A DNA stretch of 64,000 nt, taken from contig JARGSG010000218.1 in NCBI GenBank assembly GCA_030374805.1, positions 1,044,820 through 1,108,819 on the forward strand, in the 5' to 3' direction. Below the pieces are notes generated by a model. The model ran no database searches and was not told the DNA's origin. It worked only from the letters and a program-made list of their open reading frames with translations. Position numbers and translations under genes: made by a program. The stretch's first letter is position 1, and every line of letters begins with the position of its first letter. This stretch comes from Gracilaria gracilis (lineage: Eukaryota > Rhodophyta > Florideophyceae > Gracilariales > Gracilariaceae). Below are positions 52,080 to 63,870 of the stretch, in pieces.

Positions 52080-53200
52080 TCCATTTTCCTTCAAGCCGCT
52101 GGTTTCAACGGAAGCAGTGCTTTCGAAGCAATCATCGCAAGCCTTTTTCTCAGTTTTTAAACCGTTTCAAACCAATCAGAAAGGCATTTTAAACGATTCA
52201 AACCAAATCATTAAATAATTTAATACGTGCATTTTTAAACTTTCAACGTACATTTATGTATCACCGCCCAGCAAAGCACCCATCCAAGCGTCTGTGCTTG
52301 TACCTCACCGATTGACATTCCATTTCCGATAGAGCCATAATGACGAGGTGACAACACCTGGAACAGCCATTTATTGCTGGTATCCCGTATCTACAATGAA
52401 AAGAACACTAAGGGTACTCCCACTTGAAGCATAGAGCATTCTGAGTTCCGGCTCTTTTTTCTCTCGCGAAGCTCGTATACTTATCCAAGAGCAGGTACCT
52501 GAGCACTCCAATACCTAACCTCTTAAACCAAGAATCGTTTTACATATTACATCCCACGGCAGAACAAATATGAGATAATGTACGCGATATGAACCGAAAA
52601 AGCCCCGTTGTGCTGCTTCTGTACTTTTTATTGTTTGATATACACACTGCCTACCGGCTCGAGTATATACATATTTCTGGGTACTGCTTTTCGGTTGTTA
52701 TGAACAAATGGATTTTCGGGTCTACGGACAGCACGATAAATGCAAAATAGCAGGATGGGATAAGATTATTTTTGGAAAAATTATAGGAGGCAGATGCCCT
52801 TTCTCAAAATTTATTATGTGATAGATTCAATTTCGTTTTACTTACACTAAGACTTAAGAGTAGGGGAAAAGAGAAATATGCAAAATGCCAGAATAAAACT
52901 CATTTGTTGCGATGTGGCACATCATGTTTGCAAAGTTCTCTTCATTTGCAAAACCAAAGTATATATCGCATAGCTAGATAGCCATTAGCAACATAAATTG
53001 ATATATATGAAGAAGATAAAAACAAAGCCCTCGAGACCGCCAAATCTAGGCAAGATAAAAGCTTGAAAACTAAAGAGGCAAATGGCAGATAATATGAAAA
53101 CGTTTTAAATTATTTTAAAGATTGTGTGTGTATAAATCCGAATTTTTTTAAACCCTTTAGGTTCTATTAAGTTTACTAGTTAATACTCTGAGAATTCAAA

Positions 53201-54769
53201 TGTAGTGCAACGCCCTCTGATAGGGATTTCTGACTACGTAGTCATACTCCGACATGTTAGACGGGTGCTCCCAATAGGAGTATATCAATGATAACAACTG
53301 TAGTGCAACGCCAGAAGCGGAAAGACACCACAAAGACGTCCAAGATTTTTCTCCGTAAAAGGGTAGTCAGCAGACAGAGCCTCTCTGGCAACGCACGACG
53401 AAGTCGGGTGTAAGCAGAGGCCAAGCCGTCACGACGGGCGTAGAGAGTTGATCAAGGATCGGTGTTGGCAACCCGTGTGTGAGTTAACGGGCCCTTGAGA
53501 GAGGCACGAGTCCACGGAAGTGGGGAAAGAAAAAAGGAATCCGCGAGAGCGGGGGATGGAAAGAAGGAAAAAAAGGAAAGGGGCAAAAAGACTACGGTAA
53601 ACACCGGGGTTATCCCTGTACAGGGTCGAACGCCACACAAGCGGAAAACACTCCCACAAATGGGTCCTGTTAGGTGACGCAGGGAGGCTACACTACCCGT
53701 AGGCAACAGAGTCTCTCTCCTTGAAAGATTCAATGACCGCCGAAGGCGAAGAAGTATAGAGCCAGCCCTGGTTCGGGAAGTTTACTTAGTGGCGATGGCC
53801 AAGTGCCGAGCCACTATATAGTATAGTAATCTCCCTGCAACTAGGCAAAACTATTAAATAAATATCTAAATTACCAGCGATGCTGTGCCAACCATCCGTG
53901 GCAAGAGCTCCACACGTGTCTTAGTCACACCCAAATTGGGGCTGCGGCGCGAGTGCACGTGTGCACCGTGCACACTATGCAGACCGCATTGCGGCACATA
54001 ACCCGTGTGTAGCTGCAGTAACCATCAGCACGCGCAAGCGAAAAAACGACTAAGTCGGTGAAATATCCCTTGTAGGGCGTTGCACTACAACAACCACTGT
54101 CACTAAGTGGGATTGACACGTGAAACACAGTTAAGCCAGGAGGTTGGCCACGTACACGTGGGACGGGCGCCACGGCGCGTGGATAATTACCACTCTGCGT
54201 GCGCCTAATTTAATTAGTTTATTTAATTACTTGTTGGCGCGAGCTCGATACTTAGCCTGGCGGCGACCTCGCCGCTATGCACAGCAAAGTTCCCAAACAA
54301 GGGTTGGCTCTATACTTCTTCGCCTTCGGCGGTCATCGACTCCCTCCAGGAGAGAGGCTCCGTTGCCGACGGGTAGTGTATTCTCCCAGCGTCACTTAAT
54401 AGGAACCATTCGTGGGAGTGTTTTCCGCTTATGTCGCGTTTGACCCTGTACAGGGATGACCCCGGTGATTACCGGAGCCTTTTTGCTCTTTCCTTCTTTT
54501 CCTTCTCTCCATCCCCCGCTTTCGTGGATTCCCTCTCCATTTTCCCACTTCCGTGGACTCGTGCCTTTCTCGAGTACCCGTTCACCCACAAACGTGGTTC
54601 TAATACCAATTCTTTCTCAACTATCTACGCTCGTCGTGACGGCTTGGCCTCGGCTGACACCCGACTTCGTCGTTCCTTGCCAGAGAGGCTCTGTCTGCTG
54701 ACTACCCTCCTGCGGAGGAAAATCTCGGACGTCTTCGTGGTGTCTTTCCGCCTCTGGCGTTGCACTACA
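53201..54769 (+). repeat. 5' LTR of Gypsy C2, interrupted
   Basis: Begins TGTAGTGCAACGCC (53,201) and ends GGCGTTGCACTACA (54,769), so the termini are 14-bp inverted copies of each other. The first 98 bp match the start of the 3' LTR at 63,871. In the 3' copy the sequence then runs straight into a block like CACTGT-ACT, which in the 5' copy appears only at 54,095, after the insertion. Removing the insertion and duplication gives about 773 bp. Confidence 0.88.
53299..54089 (-). mobile_element. solo LTR of a C2-related Gypsy, inserted in the C2 LTR
   Basis: 791 bp beginning TGTAGTGCAACGCC and ending GCGTTGCACTACA, flanked by a perfect 5-bp duplication ACAAC (53,294-53,298 and 54,090-54,094). 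Its interior is an inverted copy of the host LTR. A TATATAG box with an adjoining GTGGC...GCCAC stem is visible near 53,790-53,825. It lacks internal element sequence, so it is a product of LTR-LTR recombination. The pair of inverted LTRs makes a palindrome of more than 1.4 kb. Confidence 0.88.
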
Positions 54770-54795
54770 AAGTTGTCTCCCGTCTTAGAATCGGA
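54770..54795 (+). promoter_or_regulatory. primer-binding site of Gypsy C2
   Basis: AAGTTGTCTCCCGTCTTAG directly follows the LTR end and parallels the C1 site AGTGGTCTCCCGATCTAG. The leading TGG is TTG here, a mutation or a tolerated mismatch. Confidence 0.65.
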
Positions 54796-54889
54796 TATTT
54801 GGTTTACCACGTACTCGTGTGTGTTTTTCCTCTTTGAAGTTTCGTTTCTACTTCTGGAAGTTTCCCGTCACACGTTTGGTTAAGAAATC

Positions 54890-57086
54890 ATGTCTCGGAA
54901 ACCGTCTGAGACGGAAGCTGCGGATACTCGCAGTCGTTCCCACAGGGGTGGTGTGGCTTGGGATGATCGGTTCATTTCACGCATCCACAGGCGTGCTGGC
55001 TCCACCCTTGGTGTGCATAATCCGTTCAAGACGTCGGGCCAACAACCGGCGCACCATACACTTCCTTTGCCCCGCTGCTTCCCCCTACTGATGGTGCTGG
55101 TTCGGCCCCGGCCGTTGCTGCCACAGCTCCGTCTGCTACGGCTACACCCGCGGCCGCGGTGGTTCAGCCCCATCGGGAGAAGGACAACACCCTCCAGGGT
55201 ACAACTCTGGACGAGCATTTGCCTCAGCTGCGCACTTCTCACAACCCCCTTGTAGGGGTGGTCAACATTCTACGCCAACAGGCGGAAGACTCTCCTGCAA
55301 CGGGTGTTTCTGAAGATCTCCGTACATTACGGTCCGACGTCAACAAAATGTTGGAGTGCTTTGGTCAACCCTCCACCTTCATAGAAGGAATTCAGAACCG
55401 ATTTGATCGTGTAAGGGAGTGCCTTGGGATTCTGGAAAAAACCACTCCTATGGATGTTGCCACTCCAGCGGAGCCGGTCACTGTATCGCACAGGGCCAAG
55501 AACTCAGCACGCGAGAAGAACCGCCACAGGCGGAAGGACCAACAAGACGATCAGGGCTCAGACTCGTCGACTTCGTCGGATGCGGACATGAACAATTCGG
55601 ACAATGCTGACTGGTCAGATTCGTCGTCTGACGAAGACCGTGCTATACGGGCGTCACGCTCTAAGCGGTCTGCAGTCACGCAAGGTGCGGTTCGTGCTCG
55701 TACAAAAGGACGGAAGCACGCGGGCTTGAAAGTCCTGAAGCCCACCAACCCTCTCTACGAGAAGCTGTTGTCATACGGTATTACCGTTTGGAAGACTCCT
55801 CTTTGGATCGAACACCCCGTGGTACAGGCAAGGTGAAGGACTGCATCAAACGAATGCAGCTCTCGCTTTGCAACCAGTTGCTTACTGGAGAAGACTCAAT
55901 CTTGGTGCTAGATTTTCTCGCCCGCTTCGTCGTGGAAGCCGATATACTCGGGATGAATGAGGGACAGGCCTACATTGCCTTACCGTATTTCTTACGTGGT
56001 GTGGCCGAGGACCAGTATCACTCTGTAAGAGGTTCTTCGCGTGCCTCCGAAGGAAGGGCTACTTGCTGGCCCGAGGCGGTGCAATACCTGCTACGCTCAT
56101 ACGCCACGAATGGTACCATTCAGTGGTCGATACTCGCTTTGCGAGACATACTTCAACGCTCAGGCGAGACGGAAACCGATTTTTCGGTACGCATGAACAA
56201 GGCCTTCCGCCGTTGTGGTCATGTCTATCCCGCTACAGAGCGTTGTACGATGTTCATCGACAGACGTGACCCGGCTATCCGGACTTTGGTCGCCCGCTAT
56301 CGCGAGGACAGGAGCAAGATCACCTACCTGGAGCTCATCCAGTATGCAAGAGCCCAAGGTGACTCCCTCCGCGCCAGAGTTCCGAGTACTCGGTCTAGGT
56401 CCGCCAAGGCGTTGTTGGTGGAAATGAAATCCCCATCTCTCTCGCTCGTCGCGGATGATGCACCTCCGAAGGAGAACGATAATGTCCAGCTCGCCCACGG
56501 CGAGATCGCCTCCATTCCGACAACGGAACTTCCGTCGACGACGGACGCCTCCTTCGAGACCGCTCAGGAAGGCACCGTGCTTTATGCCGATGCCCCACGA
56601 GTTCGCGGGCCTTACATCCCGTACTCGAATGGAGGGACCCGCTTTTAACGACCAGGATGGCAGGACACCCGCCCAGCGGGACGTTTCACGAATAACCGGA
56701 GTGGACCCCTTCGACAGGGTAGGCAAGCATTGATAGCGCTAATATGCCATCTCTGCTATACCCATGGTCACACGTCACCCCGGTACCTCCTCTCCCTGAA
56801 AGACCTGGACAAGGTGACGGTGAACTATGAGGCCCTCACTCCAGAGGAGAAGTGTCCCGTCCCAATGACGTCGTATCTCCGTGCCGAGACGGACTTCGCC
56901 CACGTCGTACTGACAGCGCCGACATACCAGCGTGCTCCGGCACAGCCGGCTTATCTGGTAGCACCGGTACACCGCGTCGTAAACGATCCAAACACCGCTG
57001 TTGCGGGATCCCGAGGCCAACGTGCCCAAGGACTCGTGGTCGAGGAACCTGACCAACCGCCGCAGGCGGAAGTCCAGGGAAACTAA
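54890..57086 (+). pseudogene. Gypsy C2 gag
   Basis: ATG at 54,890 (MSRKPSETEAADTRSRS). Frame changes occur near 55,030 and 55,785. Middle part has EDLRTLRSDVNKML like C1, then a basic stretch (REKNRHRRK) and a long Asp/Ser tract (SDSSTSSDADMNNSDNADWS). The capsid (55,788-56,648) carries YFLRGVAEDQYHSVRG and RCTMFIDRRDP. The knuckle reads CHLCYTHGHTSPRY at about 56,745, with the final Cys replaced by Tyr. Gag ends TAA at 57,084-57,086, directly after a slippery heptamer. Confidence 0.85.
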
Positions 57087-57101
57087 ACGAGGGAGTCTCC
57101 C
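57077..57101 (+). promoter_or_regulatory. candidate -1 ribosomal frameshift site at gag end
   Basis: Heptamer G-GGA-AAC (57,077-57,083) sits in the gag frame immediately before the TAA stop, an exact X-XXY-YYZ match. The -1 frame is open from here and leads without a stop into protease (DADSEHLGVLRR). A short stem GGGA/TCCC (57,091-57,101) begins 7 nt after the heptamer. C1 keeps the same relative frame but has lost the heptamer and has stops in the overlap. Confidence 0.65.
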
Positions 57102-57149
57102 ATTCAGGAGAGAAGTCCTCAGAGCAGAGGCTGCTGACGTCCGAGGCGT

Positions 57150-58304
57150 CGCCGCCTCGCTCCCCGGTGAAGATCGTTTCGAAGAAAGACACCGCTGACG
57201 CGGACTCGGAACACTTGGGTGTTCTCCGTCGACCGTGGGTACGGGTAAAGAAAAACCGGTTCCCGGATAGAGTCCTCGTAATGGCCAAGCGTAACTATAA
57301 AGTTTACGCCGACCTTGGCCTCAGTACCCAGTTTATGGTGCGCATTCTCAAAGTATTAGACACCTGTGCAGGGCCGAACTTCATCGTGGAGTCCCTTCTG
57401 CCACCGCTTGTGCGGACACGTATTCGCCGCGAAGCGACGCCAGAAGTCGCCGACGCAAATAACAACCCGTTAGCAACGGTGGGAACAATCGAGTTAGTCG
57501 TGCGTTTGGGGACCTCCGTGGTCAAGCTCGACTTTGTGGTATGTCGGTCATTGGGTGCCCCAGTTATTTTGGGATTTGATTACTGCGACAGATTCGTCGA
57601 CGCAATCAGACCCCGCCTCAGGCGTATGGAATTCGAGGACGTTTCGTCGGTCCCAATAGTTCGTCGTCCGCTGAAGCGTGCATCGAGGAAACAAGTTCCA
57701 CTACCTGCTGCGCAGGAACCACCACCCGCGACTCGCGAGTCCACGAAACTCCGCGTTGCAGCGTCGGTATGCATTCCACCAGAATCCCAAAGTGATGGTG
57801 CAGGTCCATTCCCGTCAAAACGGTCTTCGGGTTATTCAACTCATTCCCTCTTTGTACGAGAAGTATCATCTCGCAGTTGCGAACGGTGTTGCACAGGTGA
57901 CACCGGATGCTCCTTTTCGGATACTTGTTGCCAATCTTGGCAACAACCCCCAGTATCTGGTAAAGAACCAAGTCATTGGATCGGTCACACCGCACCCACT
58001 CGCGATGCTCCCGACCCGAGTAACGGCTGCCGATGTTCTCGATTTGGTTTCCTCAAAAGAGGGCGACAATCCGGGATGCCCCGATGTTCCGTCTAAGGAG
58101 GGGGAGGATACTCCCGTTTCAACTTTCGTCTCAACGGATAAATTGCCGAGTGACTCGGAAACCGCGCCTGTGTCTGCATCCGATACGGAGAAACATGGCC
58201 CAACGAGCTATGACCGGATTGATCCCGTGAAGGCTCTTGAGGAGCTCGATCTCGGCGACGTGTCGGAATCACACCGTGAACGTCTGAGAGACATGTTACG
58301 GTAA
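57150..58304 (+). pseudogene. Gypsy C2 protease and post-protease region
   Basis: Protease core LKVLDTCAGPNFIVES has DTC instead of the catalytic DTG, with DANNNPLATVG and LGFDYCDRFVDAIRP following. A frame change at about 57,790 leads to the post-protease segment (LAVANGVAQVTPDAPFRILVAN, KNQVIGSVTPHP), with two SKEG motifs over purine tracts, and SESHRERLRDMLR before a stop at 58,304. There is no ATG start; a -1 frameshift from gag is the natural entry. Confidence 0.8.
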
Positions 58305-58384
58305 TTTACCCCAATTTGGGATGGATCTCTTGGTGAGATAAACGCAACGGAACACCGGATTGATTTGCTACCGGACGCGCGACC

Positions 58385-61300
58385 CAAAACCCGGACTACA
58401 GTACTCCGTTGACAAGGATTCGAGCGACTACCAAGTGGGTTCCGCTCTTTTCCAAACCATCCCCGAAGGGGAACGTGAGCCCATTGGTTCCTGGTCCCGT
58501 TCGCTCAACGTTCATGAACGAAATTGCTCCGTTTCGGAGAAAGAGTGCCTCGCCGTTGTGTGGGCTCTGGAAACTCTTCGCCCCTATCTTATGGGTGTGT
58601 AATCTACCGTGTATACGGATCATTCTTCGCTGAGGTGGTTAATGAACATCTCCGACCCGTCGGGACGCCTCATGCGATGGAGGCTCCGCCTAGCGGAATT
58701 CGACTTTCAAGTCGTGTATAAGGAAGGAGCGTTGAACACGCAAGCCGACGCCCTGTCGAGATTACCAAGGAATGGGAAAGCCCTCCCCTCGGGAGACGGT
58801 GAGATCCCTTGTTTCGTCGCTGACGAGGTGGACACGGAAGATCCAGAAGGTGAACTCGACATTTGGCCAGAAGACTGGGAATTCGACGATGAATTGGACG
58901 AACTACTCGTGGCAAACGAGAATGAGGCTGGCAAGCCCCTACCCGGGAATTTTGTCCCGGTAACACCGGATGAAATGATCCGAGAACAACACGGCGACCC
59001 GTTCTGCGTGCGCATTCGTGCCCGTTTAAACGGAGGTGCAAGCCTCCCATTTGAGGTTAATAACGTCGGCTGTCTTGTTAGAACGGTCGAGTCTAACCCA
59101 CAAATGGTGGTGCTTCACACGCTGCAGGCGCGGGTACTCCACCTGTCGCATTACGCGAGGTTGAGCGGCCACGCGGGTGGACGAAAGTTATACTTAACCG
59201 TGCGAAGGGACTTTTACTGGCCCGCCAGGGCGGTCGATTGCTACGCAACGGTGCGGTTCTGCACTGAGTGCGCGAAAAACCGGGTTAAACTCCGGAGGAA
59301 CTCAAAGAAGATGAGTTTATTCCCCGCAAGGGCGCCCCTCGAGTTTCTCGCAATCCATATAATCGGACCCCTCCCGACGACCCGGAGAGGTCACAAGTTC
59401 TTGCTCGTAATAACGGATCGTTTCTCGAAACTGGTTCGCGCTGTCCCTCTGAAGAGGATCACCGCTTTCACGGTAGCCCAGGCCTTCGTGAAGCACTGGA
59501 TTTTCGTCTACGGCCCGCCGGGTCAGGTACTCTCCGATAACGGGAAACAGTTCGCATCGCGATTCTTCCAGGATGTATGTCGCATCCTGGATGTAAAGAA
59601 CCTGTTCACTACAACCTACCATCCCCAGTGTAATGGGCAAGTCGAACGGTTCAACCGGACGACGCTAGCATCTCTCCGTTCTTACGTGGCTGATCGCCCA
59701 AAGACATGGGACCTGTACACTGACGCGCTGACGTTCGCGTACAACACGCAGGTACATAGAATTACCGGTGTTTCACCGTTCCAGTTATTACTCTACCGTA
59801 CGCCCCCGCCTGTGGTGTTGGAATCACAGCCTACGGTGGGTAATTTCCACTCTGTGGGTGACTACCACCAGAAATGGAAGCAATGGCTATCCAAGTTGGT
59901 ACCCGCCACTCGCCAATCCATGGCGAGGGCTCAAGTTGCTTACAAGCTTGATATCGATTCTCGCTTGCGAAGAAGCAACACACGCCAGTTAAGGCGGGTA
60001 CCTACGTATTCGTACGGAAGGTACACTATAACCCTGATAGGGAAAAACGCCATAAGCTCTCGCCCGTGGCGGATGGACCATTCAAGGTAATCTCCGTCGC
60101 GGAGGACACAGTGGTACCGGAAATCAAGGACGCGCATGAGTGGATCTCCCGCGATCGCGTGGTCTTGGCCCCACCACCATCGTTTGAGGTCGTGCTGGCA
60201 CCTGCTAGCCCCGTGTCTACGGAATCAACAACCCCCGAAACAATCGTGCTGAATCGCCTGCTGATTCTACCACACCCGAACCGGGGACTGTCAGACCTAC
60301 CGATGGAATCGGATACACCGATGATATCGGAAAAAACTGTCGGCCAGAATGGCCATTCTTCTATTCAACCCCCTCGCAGGAGTCCTACCCACGTAGCGGA
60401 ACGCCCTACCCCATCTCCCGCCGCTCCGTCTAAGGAGGGGGAGGAGGTCACTTCTGCCGAAGGTAATCCGCCGTCGCGACGGGAAGAAGACATCCGTGGT
60501 ACACGGCAGGCTGTTGCCACACCGGAAATCCCGTCAGACATGCCGCTTCAGACGCGTGAACCCAGCGCTCCCGTTTTTTAGGCCCGAATACGGAAACCAT
60601 AACCACGCCAAAATCGGAGGAGCTACACGCTGAGGCGGACAAAACAACCGCATCCTCGCCCAAGGCGAAGCGGGATCGTGTCCGGGTACCAGCTCAGCTG
60701 GGCGGTAAGGAACCAACCCCACCGGGGACGGCTACGAACAATCGGTCGCACGCGCCCACCGCAGCGGCGGACGCGGCGCTGAAACCCACCGCAGGACGCG
60801 GGATGGCAACCCCTGTACAAAGGGAGGACGACACCGCAAAGCCACGCACGGTTGCGGAAGTACCAAGTGTCTCGGTAGACCCTGGCATCGTCGCCATACG
60901 GAAACCGGTCACCCGGGATGATGTTCGCGTCATGGACGGTGAGGACACGCCATTCGAGGCGGAAATTCCCCAAGTAATGGGTGCGGGCTCGCGCTGCACA
61001 CCAGTACTGCTGGAAGTCCCACCAAGATCCCTGAGTCACCGGAAGTAACCGTTGGGAACGGATCGCCACGGCGCCGCCACTTGGCACGCGCCGAAATGGA
61101 CACCCTGTCCAGGGAGGCGGATGGCCCCACGGTGCCCCCCGGCGACCGGCCGGTGAAGTCACGTGCATGTACGAAAGGCGCGCGTGGCTCTGCATCACTG
61201 GCAGCGCAACGCAGGAAAGCCGCGACGAGCTCGTCGGAACCACCTTCGGTACGGGTTGAATCACGCAGACTCGCGGTTTGCCCCGATGCACGCAGATTTG

Positions 61301-61665
61301 CGGTACGCTCTCCGGTACGCACACCAGAACACCCACCTCCACAGAGGACCACTCGGTCAACCGCGACGATCGTATCGATACCCGATTCGGGAAATTCCCC
61401 TTCGCAGGGCGATGAGCGCAGAGCCGTGACGAGGACTCGGCAAGGCCGGGAGGTGTACTTACAAGAGTACATCGTCGACCGAATTGTCGGGCATTCCTGG
61501 AATCAGGAGGGTATGCTACGCTACCACGTCAGTTGGTACGGGTGTGATCCGGCTCAGGCCACCGCCGAGCCGATCGAGCATCTCCCACGTTCAAAAGTGG
61601 CTCAGTATCACCGTCGAACGCCAACAGTCCCACCAGGTACGCTGGGAAGTGCCCAAGTGGGATGA
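58385..61665 (+). pseudogene. Gypsy C2 RNase H, integrase and chromodomain
   Basis: RNase H (DKDSSDYQVGSALFQ, NCSVSEKECLAVVWALETL, DHSSLRWLM) at 58,390-58,700, with a stop at 58,600. Integrase HHCC finger (LHLSHYARLSGH ... CTECAKN) at 59,135-59,280. The core reads AIHIIGPLP where the first catalytic Asp should be (codon CAT near 59,356), then LSDNGKQFA and NGQVERFNRT. A frame change near 59,950 leads to GPFKVISVAEDTV. Chromodomain (YIVDRIVGHSW, YHVSWYGCDPAQATAEPIEHL) at 61,465-61,605; stop at 61,665. RT is absent and integrase catalytically mutated. Confidence 0.88.
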
Positions 61666-61986
61666 GAGAGAACCGTGGAAACGGGAAGAGTTGAAGATGA
61701 AAAATACACGTCATGGACGGGAAGAGATCACCGCTCATGCGCTGGTACTCCGACCATGGTCGTGCATAATGTTTCGCGAACATACTCGAGGGGTTTGTTC
61801 ACCCAGCTTGCTGTTCATTACGTGGCAAGCACGGTTTTCCCTGTCGGAAGGGTGTGCATGTCCGCGCGCACCGCGTTAAATAGCCGGTTCACTACCGATG
61901 ACGATAAGAACACGTCATAGACGGAAGGAACCCACAAGCAGGTAGTTTTTATTTCTACTATTCGGACCCAGTCTTACTGGTTATGG

Positions 61987-63700
61987 TCACTCCCCTCGTT
62001 CGGGACGCTGCCCGCCGCCGAGGCGCCGCGCCAGAGCTTCCTGCATAGCGGATAAGTCGCTGGTCCCCGTATCGGCGCCGAGCCCCACCTCTCGGAGGAA
62101 CTGCGCGATGACGGCACCGGGATTCTCACCCGTCTGGGGAGTCTTTCCGGCAGCCACCGTGGAAGTCGGAACAGCCAAAGCTGACGCCGACGCCGCAGCA
62201 GGAGGCTCAGACTCCTGTGGAACAGGTTCGTCACCCTCCGGAGAAGTGCCGACAACCATCGCGTCGTCATCACCGCCCGCCGCGTCGAATGCGTTATCCA
62301 ACATGGGTTCATTTTCCCCGCTGGAGCGTTAATAATCGTCCGAGTCGACGAACCCAATCGAATGACTGTATGGGATTTCCCTCGGAGCATTCCGGAGTTT
62401 GGCCGCTTCACCAGCGGAAATCTCCCGTTGTTCCCACGGATCGAAGTACACGAAATCCCCCGCCAAGGCGGGGTATTGTGCCCCAGACCTGGGCAATGTC
62501 CGCCGCCACCGGTGAGCCGGCCACTCTGCCCGATCTGGACCACTTTCCAGTCATTACTGTCGATATAGTCGAGTAGTTCGAGGACTTCTTCGACGTTGGC
62601 CTGAGCCCCAAGGGGGATGGTTATGTCGAGTTGACGGATACCGGCCCGCACGCGCGGAGGAAGGAACCACAATCTGCACTGGTCATAATCCTCGCTATGG
62701 ATGTACGCCGCAGCGCGGGCGGCCAACTCGGTGACTAAAACCGACCGAAGCCCGCTACGCGGATCCGTAAGGAGGTATGACCCTAAATAGGTTAACACCG
62801 GGGGCAGCTCTATGTAACACCCCCGCCATGTCTCGAACTGAGCCCACCAGGCTGGCAGAGGGGCGTACCGACCTTGTCGGTGAGCGGGAGCAATACGCTC
62901 CACCTCCACGTTTTGATACGGAACGAAGTACCCGAACCGGGAGCGGCAGCGGCGCTCAAAGCGGATGAATTCCGGAAGGAAGAAGGACCGATAACGACGC
63001 GCGAGATAGTGAAATTCGGCCCGAATGATCGGTGGTTGCCAGCACAAGGCTTCTTGCCGGGCAACGGGAAATCCCCGGCAAGCAAAGGTTTCCAACGGCG
63101 ACAGCCGGTCGCAATAGCTCATCTCCCCGCGGGTGCGGTACTGCTCGATGTCGAACCTCATCTCTTGTGGGTTGAGGAACTCGAACGGAGCCCGACTCTG
63201 CCGTTGGTGTCCAATCCGCCCCAGCTCGGCGTGAGCCTGAGCTCGGGACTCGCCCGCATAGCGTAGAACCTGGTGTGCAGGTACGGCAACGTGCCGGCGC
63301 CAATCCCACGAAGTGGTGAGGATAGCCGGCGGGTCCCTGGGAAGGCGCTCATTGCCGTCGACGTACTGAAAAATCAGCTCGTCTTCGAACACCGAGATCG
63401 GGTGGAACCACGGCGGAAGCCGGAGGCGCATAGCCTGTTGCCGATTGTTCGGGTTGGGCCCCACGAGGGAGTCGTAGGACGGCCAATCGCCGCCCGCCCC
63501 GGAGCCGGTATGAAGCCCCAACTTGGGAAGGGATCGCCACCGTCCCGGACGGTTGTCCCTGGTTCGCACCAGTCTGTTGCCCGCCTTGCGGTAAGGGAAC
63601 GGAACGGAATCCGGTGACCCCCCCTGTGTAGGGTTGCTGATTGCCACTCATGGTGAGGTCCATGACGAGAGTCGAAGGAGGGAGGTAGTGTGGTAACCGA
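61987..63700 (-). pseudogene. antisense ORF (aORF) of Gypsy C2
   Basis: Minus strand. N-terminus with TGFRSVPLPQ at about 63,615, a main frame with SWDWRRHV, YRTRGEMSYCDRL, PPIIRAEFHYLARR, RSRFGYFVPYQNVEVERIA, RQGRYAPLPAWW, PPVLTYLGSYLL and YDQCRLWFLPP down to LELLDYIDSNDW (about 62,570). A frame change follows. The block GDFVYFDPWE (about 62,450) matches C1, a stop interrupts at about 62,331, and the C-terminus VIAQFLREVGL ... RRLGGG ends at 61,987. Its stop lies 321 bp from that of pol, convergently. Full length would be about 550-600 residues. The long 557-codon frame that ends at 61,974 is out of frame in its last 170 codons. Confidence 0.75.
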
Positions 63701-63870
63701 GGGTGTCGGGAGTAGATGCTGGGAGCAATGGTAACTGCGGGTGCAGGAGTGTGCGTTGATGGAGACACGAGGAGTTGCCGGTGAGCTGGGAGAGGGCGTG
63801 CTTTTATCCTCCATGGTTGCCGCCGTCGTTTCCCTCTGTGAGGTGATACTTCCGCCTAAGGTGAAGGATA

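Larger units (their letters stand above)
50266..53200. other. intergenic region with three foldbacks
   Basis: No firm gene. Frames at 50,925-51,206 and 51,440-51,703 begin at non-ATG or weak starts and are unrecognised. From 52.1 to 53.2 kb the DNA is AT-rich and featureless apart from poly-purine stretches. Hairpins at 50,605, 51,259 and 51,961 are listed separately. Confidence 0.5.

Noticed and set aside
61974-63647. 557-codon minus-strand ORF taken as an intact gene
   Set aside because: The last 170 codons are out of frame; the conserved GDF-YF-PWE and VI-FLR blocks are in another frame.
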